Positions 45,269 to 56,859 of a DNA stretch of 64,000 nucleotides are shown here, piece after piece. The notes under the pieces are model-generated. The model ran no database searches and was not told the origin of the DNA. It was given only the letters and a program-made list of their open reading frames with translations. The position numbers were made by a program, and so were the translations under genes. The DNA comes from Perilla frutescens. Its lineage: Eukaryota > Streptophyta > Magnoliopsida > Lamiales > Lamiaceae. Numbering within the stretch: position 1 is the first letter of the stretch; each line of letters opens with the position of its first letter. The stretch covers positions 26,247,501 through 26,311,500 of the forward strand of contig BRKX01000015.1 in NCBI GenBank assembly GCA_026008535.1, written 5' to 3'.

Positions 45269-45439
45269 CGTCGTTATCGTGTCCTAAGCTAGAAATAGAA
45301 TGCAATGTGATATAGCCTATCTCAATATTAGCCGAGTCGGATAACATGCCTAAAAGATTTAACATAAGCAAAATCACCTTCCGGTTTACTAAACTGAGAA
45401 ATAAAATTTTAGTGGAAAAGTAAGTAACAAACAAGTTTT

Positions 45440-45556
45440 GTCTGTTTCGGTGGCGATGGTCTAGTGGTGGAATTAGATTGATTGCTTGGAGACCAAAGGT
45501 CACGAGTTCGAATCTCCTCAATATCACAGGTCGAGTGTGTAAGTATAAAAAAAAAA
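45440..45556 (+). mobile_element. tRNA-derived SINE
   Basis: An A-box (TGGTCTAGTGG) near 45456 and a B-box (GAGTTCGAATCTC) near 45505 form an internal RNA polymerase III promoter. They are followed by a tRNA-unrelated part (CAATATCACAGGTCGAGTGT) and an A-run at 45547-45556. It does not fold as a tRNA. Related to the truncated copy at 19218-19293. Confidence 0.85.
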
Positions 45557-45711
45557 CAATTTTGTCCACATATATAAATGAGATAAAAAATTTAACACAA
45601 CACTAAGAAATAAAAAACATTTGATTGGATTGATTATTCATATATGGGTGGCTATTGAAGGCCTTATTGAACATTTGAATTTATTTATAAATAAAGGTGT
45701 GGATGTATAAT

Positions 45712-46093
45712 CTATCCAACGGTAGGGGTGAAGTAGCAATTGTTGGCCTCATCAACAAAGAGATAGACGCGGTTGCAACAATATTGTGTATCAATTGTCC
45801 CACCATTACGAGGCACATACACCACATTAACAAATGGATTCTCGTTTTTGATCCTCGTCTCGCAATCTGCTCCCCAGTGGCCTACTAGCTCCGGCCATGC
45901 TGTTTTGTACGACCCTGCACCGTAACATTAACATTAACATCTTAATATATTTATTAGATATGAACTTATTAAGACTTCTCTTCACTCGATAAATTACCTA
46001 CATAAACATAGTATAATATAGTACGTGTATACCTGTATTATAGGGACAAGGTCTTCCGGCACATGGTGGATAAGGAATCCGCTTATTAGACAT
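45712..46093 (-). CDS. Potato inhibitor I family serine protease inhibitor
   Basis: Small defence-type inhibitor of serine proteases. Two exons on the minus strand: 46093-46033 and 45914-45712, with a GT-AG intron (GTATACACG ... ACGGTGCAG); 87 residues. Family signs: WPELVG at 27-32 after a short N-terminus, the NENPFVNVVYV strand, a presumed reactive loop around T60-I61-D62, NRVYLFVD, and a closing TPTVG at the very C-terminus. No signal peptide is seen, as in many cytosolic members. Unusual points: six cysteines (11, 16, 38, 66, 67, 80), and a segment between the loop Asp and the conserved Arg about two residues longer than in the typical family loop. Exon 1 is too short for simple ORF finding. 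The frame is intact, so it may be functional. Confidence 0.85.
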
Positions 46094-46109
46094 TTTTGTG
46101 ATAGATTGT

Positions 46110-46447
46110 TTGTTCAATTTGTGGAAATTATCGACTGTAATTGTACCACTTAAATACTTAATTTTGTGACCTTGGCATTCAAATTTTACCTAATCTCTGT
46201 AATTAATCCCAATGCCTAATTCTATCTTCGGAAAATAAGGATTATTTGATCCTTGCACGGCTGCTTTAAAATTAATTAAGATAATTATTGTATTGACGGA
46301 TTTAATTTCTTGGGGTCAGATTCAGATACGACCAATTAAGTGATATATAATTATATATACATAGAACATAGTTTATAATTTATACACACAATAATGTATA
46401 TAAGTATATGCATAATATATTCATAATTAATTCGCACATAACATATG

Positions 46448-46483
<36 letters not shown>

Positions 46484-48060
46484 GGGCAAATTATGATTTA
46501 ATTTCTAATGTGTTAATGTTTTAATTACAAAAATAGCCCAATATTTAAATAATTATCAAATAATTTCCAACATTTCCCTGTTTTATCAAAAATGCCTCAG
46601 ATCAATTTTTTCGACAATTACATGTTGACTGTACCATCGGAGTCCCCACGTGGAATGGAATCTGATGTAAAAATAAAATTAAAAAAAAAAAGCGATTGAA
46701 TGTGGCTCCCCCTTTATTCTCTCCTAAAAAAAACCAATCATAATTATTATTTACCTTTATTCAATATAAGAGTGGTTTTTTTTTTATGGTTTTTTTTTTT
46801 GGGTGTGCGCGCCTCACTTTTGATACTCTTTCATTTCCGTTGGGTAATCTATAAGTCAGAGTATTAAAGATGAAAACTATCAATTTGGATCTCCAAAAAT
46901 TGTGTATTTTGAAGTATATTTATAAAAAGAATTTGAGGAAAATTCATTATCAATTGCTGTGTTATTAGGCCCATGACTCTTGAGAGGCCCAAACAAGTTG
47001 TCTAGCCTATTGAACCAAAATGGATCTTGTAGAATCGGGATAATTAATCCTATGTTCTTGATTATCCTTGATTCTGATTGATTCACATCCTGCGTGCACC
47101 TGAGATAGAAGTTGTCATAGAGGTTCTGGTGCAGACCCTTTTAGCTCTCGAAGGTCTGCTACACTGGTCGACAGAAGCAAGATCATCGAGACACAATAAA
47201 TTATCTATTAAATTTAATGAAGAATTTACTAAAAATAATTAAAAAAATTAAAAGAATGAAAATATGTATTTTTTTATCCTAAATCCATAAAACTCTTAAT
47301 TAAAATTAATTCAAAATGTGTGGGTGGGTGTATCTAGCTTTTGGTGTATGTTACAAATATAACGGGAACAATTGCGGTAAGGGTGTAAATTGTATGTTGG
47401 ATTGAAAATCAATTTATTTTTATAAAAATCTGGAGATGTTGAATAACACACAAATTGAAAGTTAGTGTTTTAATTGCTTATTTTTAAAGTTCATGTTAAA
47501 TTTGCAACTAATGCTCAAAGTTCATGATTTTTAAGGCAATTAACTCTTAACTAAAATAATGTCTTTCTATTTTAAAAGCTCATAATAAAGAACTTTGAAA
47601 AAATTTAGCAAGCTCATATAATAATTCTAAGACTCAAGTTTAAGTTTTAAAATTTCTCTTCTAATCTAGGAGTGCAATGTTGGACTCTCTAAGTTCATCT
47701 AATTTTATCAAGCATTATCTAATTTTACGGATTTATATTTTAATATTTATTTATTATTTATTCTATGATTGATATTTAATTTATCCCCATGATTTGAATG
47801 CATATGATAAGTGGGATAAAAGATATGTTTCACCTTTTAAGATTGACTTAGTCAATAACTGATCCCTTATTTATAGGGTAACTTCCTTTTCCAGTCTCTT
47901 TGGTTCTGAACAGTTGTTACACGTTGAGAATGACGTGGAGACATGGTTTTTGGACGTGCAGTTACATGGATGTGAAGTTTGGCTTTATATACTTATGATC
48001 AATCGTAAAGATCTTTACTCAGTCGGAGAGACTATCACAGAGTGAACGTGAGAAGCTTGA
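46110..48060. other. Non-coding AT-rich DNA
   Basis: No gene is recognised. A (TA)n run is at 46453-46478. The minus-strand frame at 46880-47086 matches nothing I recognise. Confidence 0.55.
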
Positions 48061-48067
48061 AAGCTAT

Positions 48068-48875
48068 TGTAACACAATTTTTTTTTATTTAATTTAGTAA
48101 AATACAAAATGTGTACAAATAAAATATTTTTCGGATCAAAATGAAATTATATCGATCAAATCTCAATTATTCCTCTGATTATTCCCTCCAAGAACGATCT
48201 TTAAACAATCTCCAAAGTTTTCGGGGAAGATTTGTATCTTTTATCATCTCTAACTCGGTCTTTAGTTTTTATAACGTTAATCTAGAGGGCTAGTGCTTTG
48301 TTTCCGGATCAAACATCGACTTCAGGATGAAGTTGATGAAGAACGCCTTTAACTATCTTACTTATGGATCAAACACCGATTTCGTGATAAATTTGGTGAA
48401 GAACACATTTGAATGCCGCAAGAACTCCTTGAAAATTTGAGAGAATTTCACTTATAAAATTTCTTTTCAAATTATTAAACTCTTCAAATGATTTTATGAT
48501 GTGTTTCTTTATTCTCCGTATGACCTTTATTTATAGGTGCAAAGAGAGAGAATTTTGGAGAATTAGAGTTGAGGTGGCGCATATCATTGACTCCTCAATA
48601 TTTAGACTTATCTTTATCAACTATTTGATTTTCTGCATAGATTTGACATGCGTCAACACTTAATTGGTCGAGAATATCCACGCATTTAAATATCTACATT
48701 TATTTATTTAATTTAGGAATTAATTCATGTAGATCCCTAAAATATAAATAAATGATACATTTTTATATTTAAATCTTTATCGTCATCTATTAAATATCAA
48801 TGTCTATTTATTTAATTTAGAATTAATTTAATTAAATTCCTAAAATATATATAAATTGTATACTTTGACTGCAAT
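48068..48875 (-). mobile_element. Diverged solo LTR of the TR-GAG family
   Basis: Aligns in order with the LTRs at 8563 and 11367: TGTAACACAATTTTTTTT, GTGTACAAATAAAATATTTTTCGGATCAAA (in pieces), TTTCGGGGAAGATTTGTATC, and an A/T-rich tail. It ends near TTGACTGCA. No second LTR or gag is nearby and no target duplication is visible. Confidence 0.7.
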
Positions 48876-49247
48876 ATTGTCTATATAACTTTGCACGTGT
48901 TTTCTATTTTTACAATATTTGAGACAGCAATTATAACATTGTAGCGCCCCGGTCCCGAAAGACTCTGGAAATGGACGCTACGAGGGTTAGAATTAAGAAG
49001 CGGAGAAGAAAGGGGTAACCTGATTAACGAAACCTCAACAGAAGACTCAGAACAGCCAAACATGCTTTATAATTACATATACTTATCCATGATACCAAGA
49101 TCGAAGTTCTTAGCATTTAACAAAATAGTATCAAAAGTGCGGAAGCTCAAATTGTTAACACAATACTTAGCAAAAAGAGACAATGGGAAAATACATAAAT
49201 AACAAAAGCTCATTTCTCAGCATCGTCACGTCCACGCTCTAGCCTAC

Positions 49248-50834
49248 TGATGAAGACTCATTTTCGTGCTTTTTCCTTTATCTTTTTACACCCTTTATAA
49301 GTGTTTAGTATAGAGTCTAGTCTAGTTTTGGGGGTAAAGCTGATTGCAGGAGGATGAGGACACAAAACCACCACAACAGGCACAGACAAGTGTTATTTAT
49401 GCTGAGGGCGCAAAGGACTAATTTGCCTGCTGAGGACCCAGTCAAAGTTGTTGCGAGAATTACGCAACAGAATCGCGGGACAGCTCCTATATGCACGTGG
49501 ACGTGATGTGGCGGTCAGTTCCGAGTCTTGGGGAGGTCCAAAAACGTTGGGAAGGAAATGGAGACATCAGGAAGTTACTGGAGGTGCTAGGGTTTGTTGC
49601 TATCACTCCTAAAAACAAGGAAGAACATGGAGCATGAAGGTGATGAAGTGGAGGAGTGCAAGAGCCCCTGCGTGGGTGAAATCTGGGTTGCTTGAAGCCT
49701 TAATTCATTTTGCTATAAATACTTTTATCTGTTTTCATATCGGTGACGACGTTTTTTACAGCACGAAGATACAATTTCCTGTTTTCGCACTTAGTTTATT
49801 TTCTGGATATTCTGTCTGCCTGAAGCTGGCAATTTACCCGCATAAAGGTAGTTCAGTTATTTTGTTGGCAAAACTGGGGTTGGGCCCAGAAGTTAATCCA
49901 GTTATTTCCTTTCCAAGTAAGATGTCTTTTATCATTTCTTTTACTTCCGTTTCTATGTTTAGTGGCTAAGTATCCACTGTTCAAGTCAAATTAATGGTCT
50001 AAGGGTAGAATATGTGCATGAGGTAATCAGACTTTAACGCCTTAAGGGTTCACAATCTTAACTTGTTTTTCACTTAGACATAGGTAAAGGGTGATTGGAG
50101 ATGAAAGCGCGCATTTCTAATTAACTGGTACTAGTGTTAGTTACGTGAGAGTGTATAGGTGATCATGCCTCGATACCCGCATAGTAACAAGTCCGGGGGT
50201 GACAGCCTTGGTAGTTAAGATTGAGTAGTATATGCAGGCACAAGACCGTGTAAAACCTACTAGAATCGGGTCACTTTTACCCTCAAAGCTGCTATACTTG
50301 CAAAACCTTTGTGTGATTCTCTCCTTAGGTTCATGTATAGTTAGGTCCCTAGGTACCGATCGTATCATCTAGATGATATAATGTAAGAAGTGATTGGGGA
50401 GTGGCTGATCGTATCCATTTCCTATAACCGGTTAATCCTCAAAGTGACAATTACCCATATTTGGCCATAAGGATTCGGTTTTTGACCTTTCTGCTAGTGT
50501 GGGCACAACGGGTAGTAGTGGTAATTACATATGTGTTACCCGAGATTGCGCATACCTATTGAATGACTCGATGCTTTGACTTGAACACTTTTATTACTGA
50601 TATTTTCTCTTGTGATTTCCTTTTCAGCATTTAGTTAGTTTAAGTTTATTAGCAAGGTTTTTAGAGTGACACTGAAGACCCAAACCAAAACTAAGAAAAG
50701 ACAGAAGGTTATGAACACTCCTCATGGGATCGACATCCGTCTTCACCAGCTATACTAGCCGTTGAGGGTAGATTAAGCATTTGTGGACTATTTGCCTGCA
50801 AGTGTATTTTGCACACCAAAACGACGGTGTGTCA
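49248..50834 (+). mobile_element. 5' LTR of the Athila-like element
   Basis: TGATGAAGACTC...GTGTGTCA, 1587 bp. By eye about 40-45 substitutions separate it from the 3' LTR, mostly C/T and A/G. A TATA-like TATAAATA lies near 49721. ORFs inside (49634-49969; 50141-50368 minus) are not genes. Confidence 0.95.
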
Positions 50835-50838
50835 AAAT

Positions 50839-50856
50839 TGGCGCCATTGCCGGGGA
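50839..50856 (+). other. Primer-binding site (tRNA-Asp type)
   Basis: TGGCGCCATTGCCGGGGA starts four bases after the LTR. It matches the tRNA-Asp 3' end complement used by Athila elements except for one base. Confidence 0.85.
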
Positions 50857-50900
50857 GTGTAAGCGCACTTTTCTGTCTATTTACTGTTTTATCTTAGTAT

Positions 50901-53768
50901 ATGCGTCGTTCTAACCACGCAGGAGATTAACTCTACGATCCGGAGATAAAGAGGTCAGCGAGGGCAAGAAGGGCACAAGCTAGGGCATTTTTGAAAAGGC
51001 TGCAGGAGGATAATCAAACTGAAGGATCCAGTGACGATTTGACCTCAGGCGGAGAAAGTCAGGCGAGCAACAAACAAGCTGAGACAAGCAACGTCAATCC
51101 ACTCTATTCCGAAGAAGAGATGGAGGACGATCAGATATCAAACAACGAGGAAGAAGAACAACAAAGACCACCACCGCACACCCTTACTTTGAGGCAGCTA
51201 AGTTTCTCTCAAACCATGAACATGCGTCCCACGGGCATCGTTTTGCCCATAACTACTGGTAACTGGGAGCTGAGGGCAAACTTCATCTCGATTTTACCCA
51301 AATTCCATGACCATCCAGGGGAGGATCCACAACGACATCTACAAGATTTTGAGATGGCATGTGAGACGCAACGCACACGAGCTAATGGGACAGATGAATA
51401 CATTCGCCTGATTTCTTTTCCTTTCACCTTGCAGGACAGAGCTCGAGAATGGTTATACACTATTCCTGCCAGGAGTGTAACCAACTGGAGTCAACTCCAG
51501 CAAAAGTTTATGGAGAAGTACTTCCCCACATCAAGAGTGCAGAGCATGAGGAAGAAGATCTCAACTGCAAAGGCTGGTCCCCACGAGAGCTTTTACGACT
51601 ACTGGGAGCGTTTCAAGCAATTGCTCTCGAAATGCCCACATCACCAGATTCCAGATCATGACCTGGTGATCTATTTTGTCTCGGGGTTGAGAAGCGAGGA
51701 CCGAGCCCTACTGAATGCAGCATGCGGAGGATCTATCCTGAACAAGAGGGCAGCTGAAGCTCTAATACTTATTGGAGAAATGGCCGAGGAGAACAGAGAC
51801 GATTCATATGAAAGAACAAGTGTTGCCGCTGCGGGCAAAACTATCTCTGTGCCTGAAACTGATGACCGAATCGAACAACTCTGCAACAAGATGGAGAAGA
51901 TGATCACCATGTTTTCCGCTAATACCTTGCGAATTTGTGGGGTATGCGAATTGATGGGGCACCATTCTGACCAGTGTCCACAAGTGAAGGAGAAGGAAGA
52001 AACGGTCAACGCTATTGATGGAGGGCAAAGGAGGAGGCATAATCACCTTGTCCCCAACTACAGTCAGAGGCAGACAACACCATACTATCCTGCGCCCGCA
52101 ACAGGACCGTCTTTATCAGACATGGTTCACAAGATTGTGAATGAAACGGTGGAGGTACAAAAGAAATCAGAAGCCTTCGAGCAGGAGACAAGGAATGGAC
52201 TGAGCTATTTGGGAGGACAAATATCCCAAATTAGTGATGCAATCGCAAGGATGGAGAAAGCTAAAGGAATTCTGCTCTCACAGACAGAACCACCAAAAAA
52301 AGCTGGGGTAAATGCAATAACACTGAAGAGTGGAAGGCAACTGCCTGCACCATATCCAGAGACTGCAGAGGATGATGCCCACAGCGATGATGAGCCCACA
52401 AAGGAGGAACCAGAGTTGAGGGAAAATGACGAACCAGAAGCAGTTGTGCCCAAACCCATCCTGAAGAGCAATATTCCAAAAGAGATCGAGGTACCTTTAC
52501 CATTCCCAGGAAGGATGAAGCGAAACAAAAAAGAAGTAGAGGATAGGGATCTAATGCACATCTTCAAGAAAGTGGAAATCAATGTTCCTCTACTGGACGC
52601 AATCAGGCAGGTGCCCCGATATGCCCGTTTCCTGAAGGACTTATGTACAAAGAAAGTGAGATTCACAGAGGAGGCACAAGTGGTTGTGAATGAAAATGTG
52701 TCAGCATTATTGCAGAAGAAGCTACCTGAAAAATGTGGAGACCCAGGGATGTTCTTTATTCCCTGTGAAATTGGAGGACTTCGAGTTGAGAGAGCTATGC
52801 TGGACTTAGGGGCATCGATCAATGTTATACTCCTAAGCATTTTTGAAGAGCTGACCTTAGGACCGCTCAAGGATACAAGGACAATTATTCAATTGGCTAA
52901 CCGTTCCAGTGTCTACCCCGAGGGAGTGCTTGAAGATGTCTTAATCAAAGTGGAGAGTCTGATTTTCCCAGCAGACTTCTATGTGCTGGATATGGACAAA
53001 ACCAATCCAAAGGCTGCCTGTATACTTTTGGGCAGACCATTCATGAAGACGGCACATACGAAGATTGATGTCGATAAGGGCACATTGACGTGCGAGTTCA
53101 ATGGAGACAGAGTTACCTTCAACATCATGGAGGCAATGAAATATCCCAATGACACTGAGGGTGTACATATGATTGACGTTTTTGAGCCTATGATCCAAGA
53201 AAAAATGCCAAGGCTGCTGGCAAAGGATCCACTTGATTGGGTACTTCAGAACAGTAAGATCGATTGGGATGCTGAAGAGGAACGGGATAAGCAAATCAAA
53301 GAGGCAATTCTGCAATTGTATCGCATCGAAGCCGGTTTTCCAAGAGATAGACGTCTGCCTTTGCCCACAACAAGGCAGGGTGATAAACTGGTGCGGTCTA
53401 TCATCAAGCCACCCAAGCTGGAGTTGAAGGAGTTGTCCGATCACCTCAAATATGCCTATTTGGGTGAAGGAGAGAATTTGCCAGTTATAATCAGTTCATC
53501 TTTGACCATGAAGCAGGAAGTCAAGTTGATAGCACTATTGAAGATGCATAAGGAAGTAATTGGATGGATCTTGGCCGACATCAAGGGCATAAGTTCCACC
53601 ATTTGCATGCATCGGATCCAATTGGAAGAAGGGGCAAAACCAGTGCAAGATCCCCAAAGGAAGCTGAATCCCTTGATGAAAGAAGCTGTGTTAAAGGAGA
53701 TTCTAAAGCTGCTCGATATGGGCATTATCTTCCCTGTGCCCGACAGTGAGTGGGTGAGTGGAGAATGA
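50901..53768 (+). pseudogene. Athila-like gag-protease polyprotein
   Basis: The likely ATG at 50901 opens MRRSNHAGD, followed by TAA at 50928-50930; the frame is then open to 53768. It contains a gag domain (GEDPQRHLQDFEMACETQR, AREWLYTIPARSVTNWSQLQ), one CCHC knuckle (CGVCELMGHHSDQC, about 51935-51978) and an aspartic protease (LDLGASINVI at about 52800, ILLGRPFM near 53020). It then runs into the start of reverse transcriptase (ILADIKGISSTICMHRIQLE). Around 53750 a small deletion removes the segment after SEWVS and shifts the frame, ending the ORF. Confidence 0.9.
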
Positions 53769-54989
53769 AAACAAGGAACTTATTCAGATGAGACTGCAAA
53801 CCAGATGGAGAGTTTGCATTGACTACTGCAAGTTGAATGCAGTCACAAAGAAGGATCATTTTCCTTTGCCTTTCATCGATCAAATGTTGTAGAGGCTTGC
53901 GGGAAAATCGTACTTCTATTTTCTGGATGGGTATTCTGGTTATATGCAGATCGTGGTAGCCCAAGATGATCAAGGCAAAACGACATTCACTTGCCCCTTT
54001 GGCACATTTGCCTACAGAAGGATGCCTTTTGGCCTTTGCAACGCTCCAGGCACATTCCAACGGTGCATGATGAGTATATTTTCTGATATGCTTAAGACGT
54101 GTATTGAGATCTTTATGGATGACTTCACGGTTTATGGAGATAGCTTTGATTAATGCCTTGATCATTTGAGCAAAGTACTTAGCCATTGTGTGGAAAAAGA
54201 CTTGGTGTTGAATTATGAGAAGTGTCACTTTATGGTGAAAGAAGGAATCGTGCTGGGACATGTAGTATCCGAGTGAGGAATTGAGGTGGACAAGGCAAAA
54301 GTGGAGGTCATTGCCAAATTGCCCTATCCTATCAATGTTAAGCAGATTCGGGCATTTCTAGGCCATGCGGGTTTCTATCGTCGATTCATTAAGGACTTCG
54401 CAAAGATTGCTCAACCACTCACAAACTTACTACAACTGGAGGTAAAATTTGACTTTGATGATGACTGCAAGAAAGCTTTTCATACATTGCAAATATGTTA
54501 GTGTCTTCCCCTATTATCCAACCTTCGGATTGGGGAATGCCATTTGAGGTGATGTGTGATGCCAGTGGATTTGCCGTGGGAGCAGTTTTGGGCCAGAAAA
54601 GAGGCAAAGAAAGCTATGTTATCTATTATGCCTCCAAGACATTAAATGCCGCGCAACGCAACTATACCACCACGGAGAAGGAGCTGTTAGCAGTAGTGTT
54701 TGCTTTTGAGAAGTTCCGTTCCTATCTGCTGGGGGCACAAGTGATTGTTTACACGGATCACGCAGCTCTGAAGTACCTACTGTCTAAGAATGAGTCAAAG
54801 CCGAGACTCATAAGGTGGATATTGCTCTTACAAGAGTTCGATGTGCAGATCAAAGACAAGACTGGGGTAGAAAACCTGGTTGCAGACCATCTCAGCCGTC
54901 TGATGGTTGAGAGCAAAGAGGAAATCACTGAGAATTTTCCAGATGAGCACTTGTATGAGGTTGCGGGCAAAACAGCAAAGGAGCCATAG
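53769..54989 (+). pseudogene. Athila-like reverse transcriptase and RNase H
   Basis: RT core: FLDGYSGYMQIVVAQDDQGK, TCPFGTFAYRRMPFGLCNAP and the catalytic FMDDFTVYG (about 54112). RNase H follows: DASGFAVGAVLGQ, TEKELLAVVFA, YTDHAALKYLL. Stops occur at 53890-53892, 54151-54153 and 54274-54276, with a frameshift near 54495 and TAG at 54987-54989, so no enzyme can be made. Confidence 0.92.
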
Positions 54990-56279
54990 TTTGCCGACAT
55001 AGTGAACTACCTGGTCGCAAGGCAGTTTCCAGTTGGTTTGAGTGACTATCAAAAGAATAAGATGAAGCGTGAGTGCAAGTTCTATATCTGGGAAGCACCA
55101 GCTCTTTGGAAAATTGGACCTGATCAAGTCATAAGAAGGTGCGTCAGTGATGATGAGGTTCTAGACATCTTGAAGTTCTGCCATAACAATGCATGTGGAG
55201 GCCATTTTGGCCCACGTAGAACAGCAAGGAAGGTATTAGATGGAGGATTTTACTGGCCTACATTATTCAGGGATGCTTATATATATATGAAAAAGTGCAA
55301 GAATTGCCAGATGACTGAGAATATTTCTATTATGGAGGCCATGCCACAAACACCTATCATGTCCGTGGAAGTCTTCGACATATGGGGCATAGATTTCATG
55401 GGACCATTTCCCAAGTCATATAATAATCTCTACATTATCCTGGCTGTAGATTATGTGTCCAAGTGGGTGGAGGCAAAATCCACTCCAACGAACGATGCAA
55501 ATACAGTGGTGAAGTTCCTGAGGGCAAATGTGTTATGTCGCTTCGGAATGCCCAAAGTCCTGATCAGTGATCAAGGGACTCATTTCTGCAACTCAGTCAT
55601 AAAAAAGATGATGGTAAAGTATGGGGTCACACACAAGGTTACTACTACATATCACCCCCAGGCAAATGGACAAGCAGAAGTCTCAAACAGGGAGATCAAA
55701 AATATTCTGAAGAAAGTTGTTGGACCAAGGCGCAAAGACTCGAGCAATCACTTGGAAGATGCTCTGTGGGCATATCGCACAGCCTACAAGACACCTATTG
55801 GGATGTCTCCTTATAAGCTGGTTTTTGGAAAGTATTGCAATTTGCCCGTGGGAATGGAGCATAAAGCATTTTGGGCAATCAAGAAGTTGAATTTCAATAA
55901 TGAATGCGCTGGAATTGAGAGGAAGCTGCAGATCCAAGAATTGGAAGAGTTGAGGTCCGAGGCCTATGATAATGTTGTGATGTATAAGGAAAGGACCAAG
56001 AGATACCATGATGCACTCGCAAGGGGTAAACAGTTGCTCTGTGGGCAAAATGTACTCGTGTTTAACTCAAAGCTCAAATTGCATGCGGGCAAATTAAAGT
56101 CAAAATGGATGGGCCCCTATCTGGTGCAACATCAACACCCAAGTGGAGCAATCGATCTGGTGAACCCAAAAGATGGGTGCGAATTTCGAGTCAATGGCCA
56201 GAGGGTGAAACCATATTTCGAGCAAGAGAAGGAAACTTGGGCAGAAACCCAAGTTTTGAGCAGTCCTGAGTACTACTGA
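54990..56279 (+). pseudogene. Athila-like integrase
   Basis: The frame is open for about 425 codons after the stop at 54987. Zinc-binding part: CHNNACGGHFG and CKNCQ. Core D,D,E: AVDYVSKWVEA, LISDQGTHFCN, GQAEVSNREIK. The C-terminal part VNGQRVKPYFE ends at TGA 56277-56279. The domain is complete but separated from its polyprotein by stops upstream. Confidence 0.92.
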
Positions 56280-56859
56280 AGGCACAACACGGTCGAGCCA
56301 AAGACCTTAAACAAAGGCGCTGGACGGGAGGCAACCCGGTTTGTTTACTTGCTTTAATTTCAATTATGTTTGTTATTTGTATTTTGTTTGTGAATTAACG
56401 CTGCAGGAAGGCAAAGACTGGAAACGCATCACTGTGGGCAAAGTAATGTACAAGGCACAGCAAGGTTTAAGTGTGTGGATGGGTACTGTAGCAGATTTGA
56501 CTGATTGGACACGGACAGCAGCTGCAGAGACGGTTGGTTTTCCCCATGCAGTGTTGATAATCGTTGAAAATTGAAGCCGAAAAAAGGAGGAGTGAGGGAG
56601 AGATGATATATCCATATAATTATTTTGAATTATAAACATATCTCCCCCCCCCCCCCCAATTCAAAAGCCCCCAAATCTCTCAAAATTAGGCACAACCTCT
56701 TCCTAAATTCTCGGCCACGATCTCTCTGCACAAACCCACCACCCTCACAACACCCCACGTCCCCAGAAGCATTCAAATACCCCCCCACTCTTGATTTCTC
56801 ACAAATCGAGCAAAGCAAACCCTACCTCCCAATTTCCCCAACCCCTTGTCAAGAAAAAA

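Noticed and set aside
45440..45556. A functional tRNA gene
   Set aside because: A- and B-boxes are present, but no acceptor stem or cloverleaf follows and the sequence ends in an A-run; it is a SINE.
46880..47086. Minus-strand frame of 68 codons
   Set aside because: No recognisable domain, promoter or splice context; left as unannotated.
52205..52870. Minus-strand frame of 221 codons
   Set aside because: Shadow of the Athila-like gag-protease frame on the plus strand; no domain.
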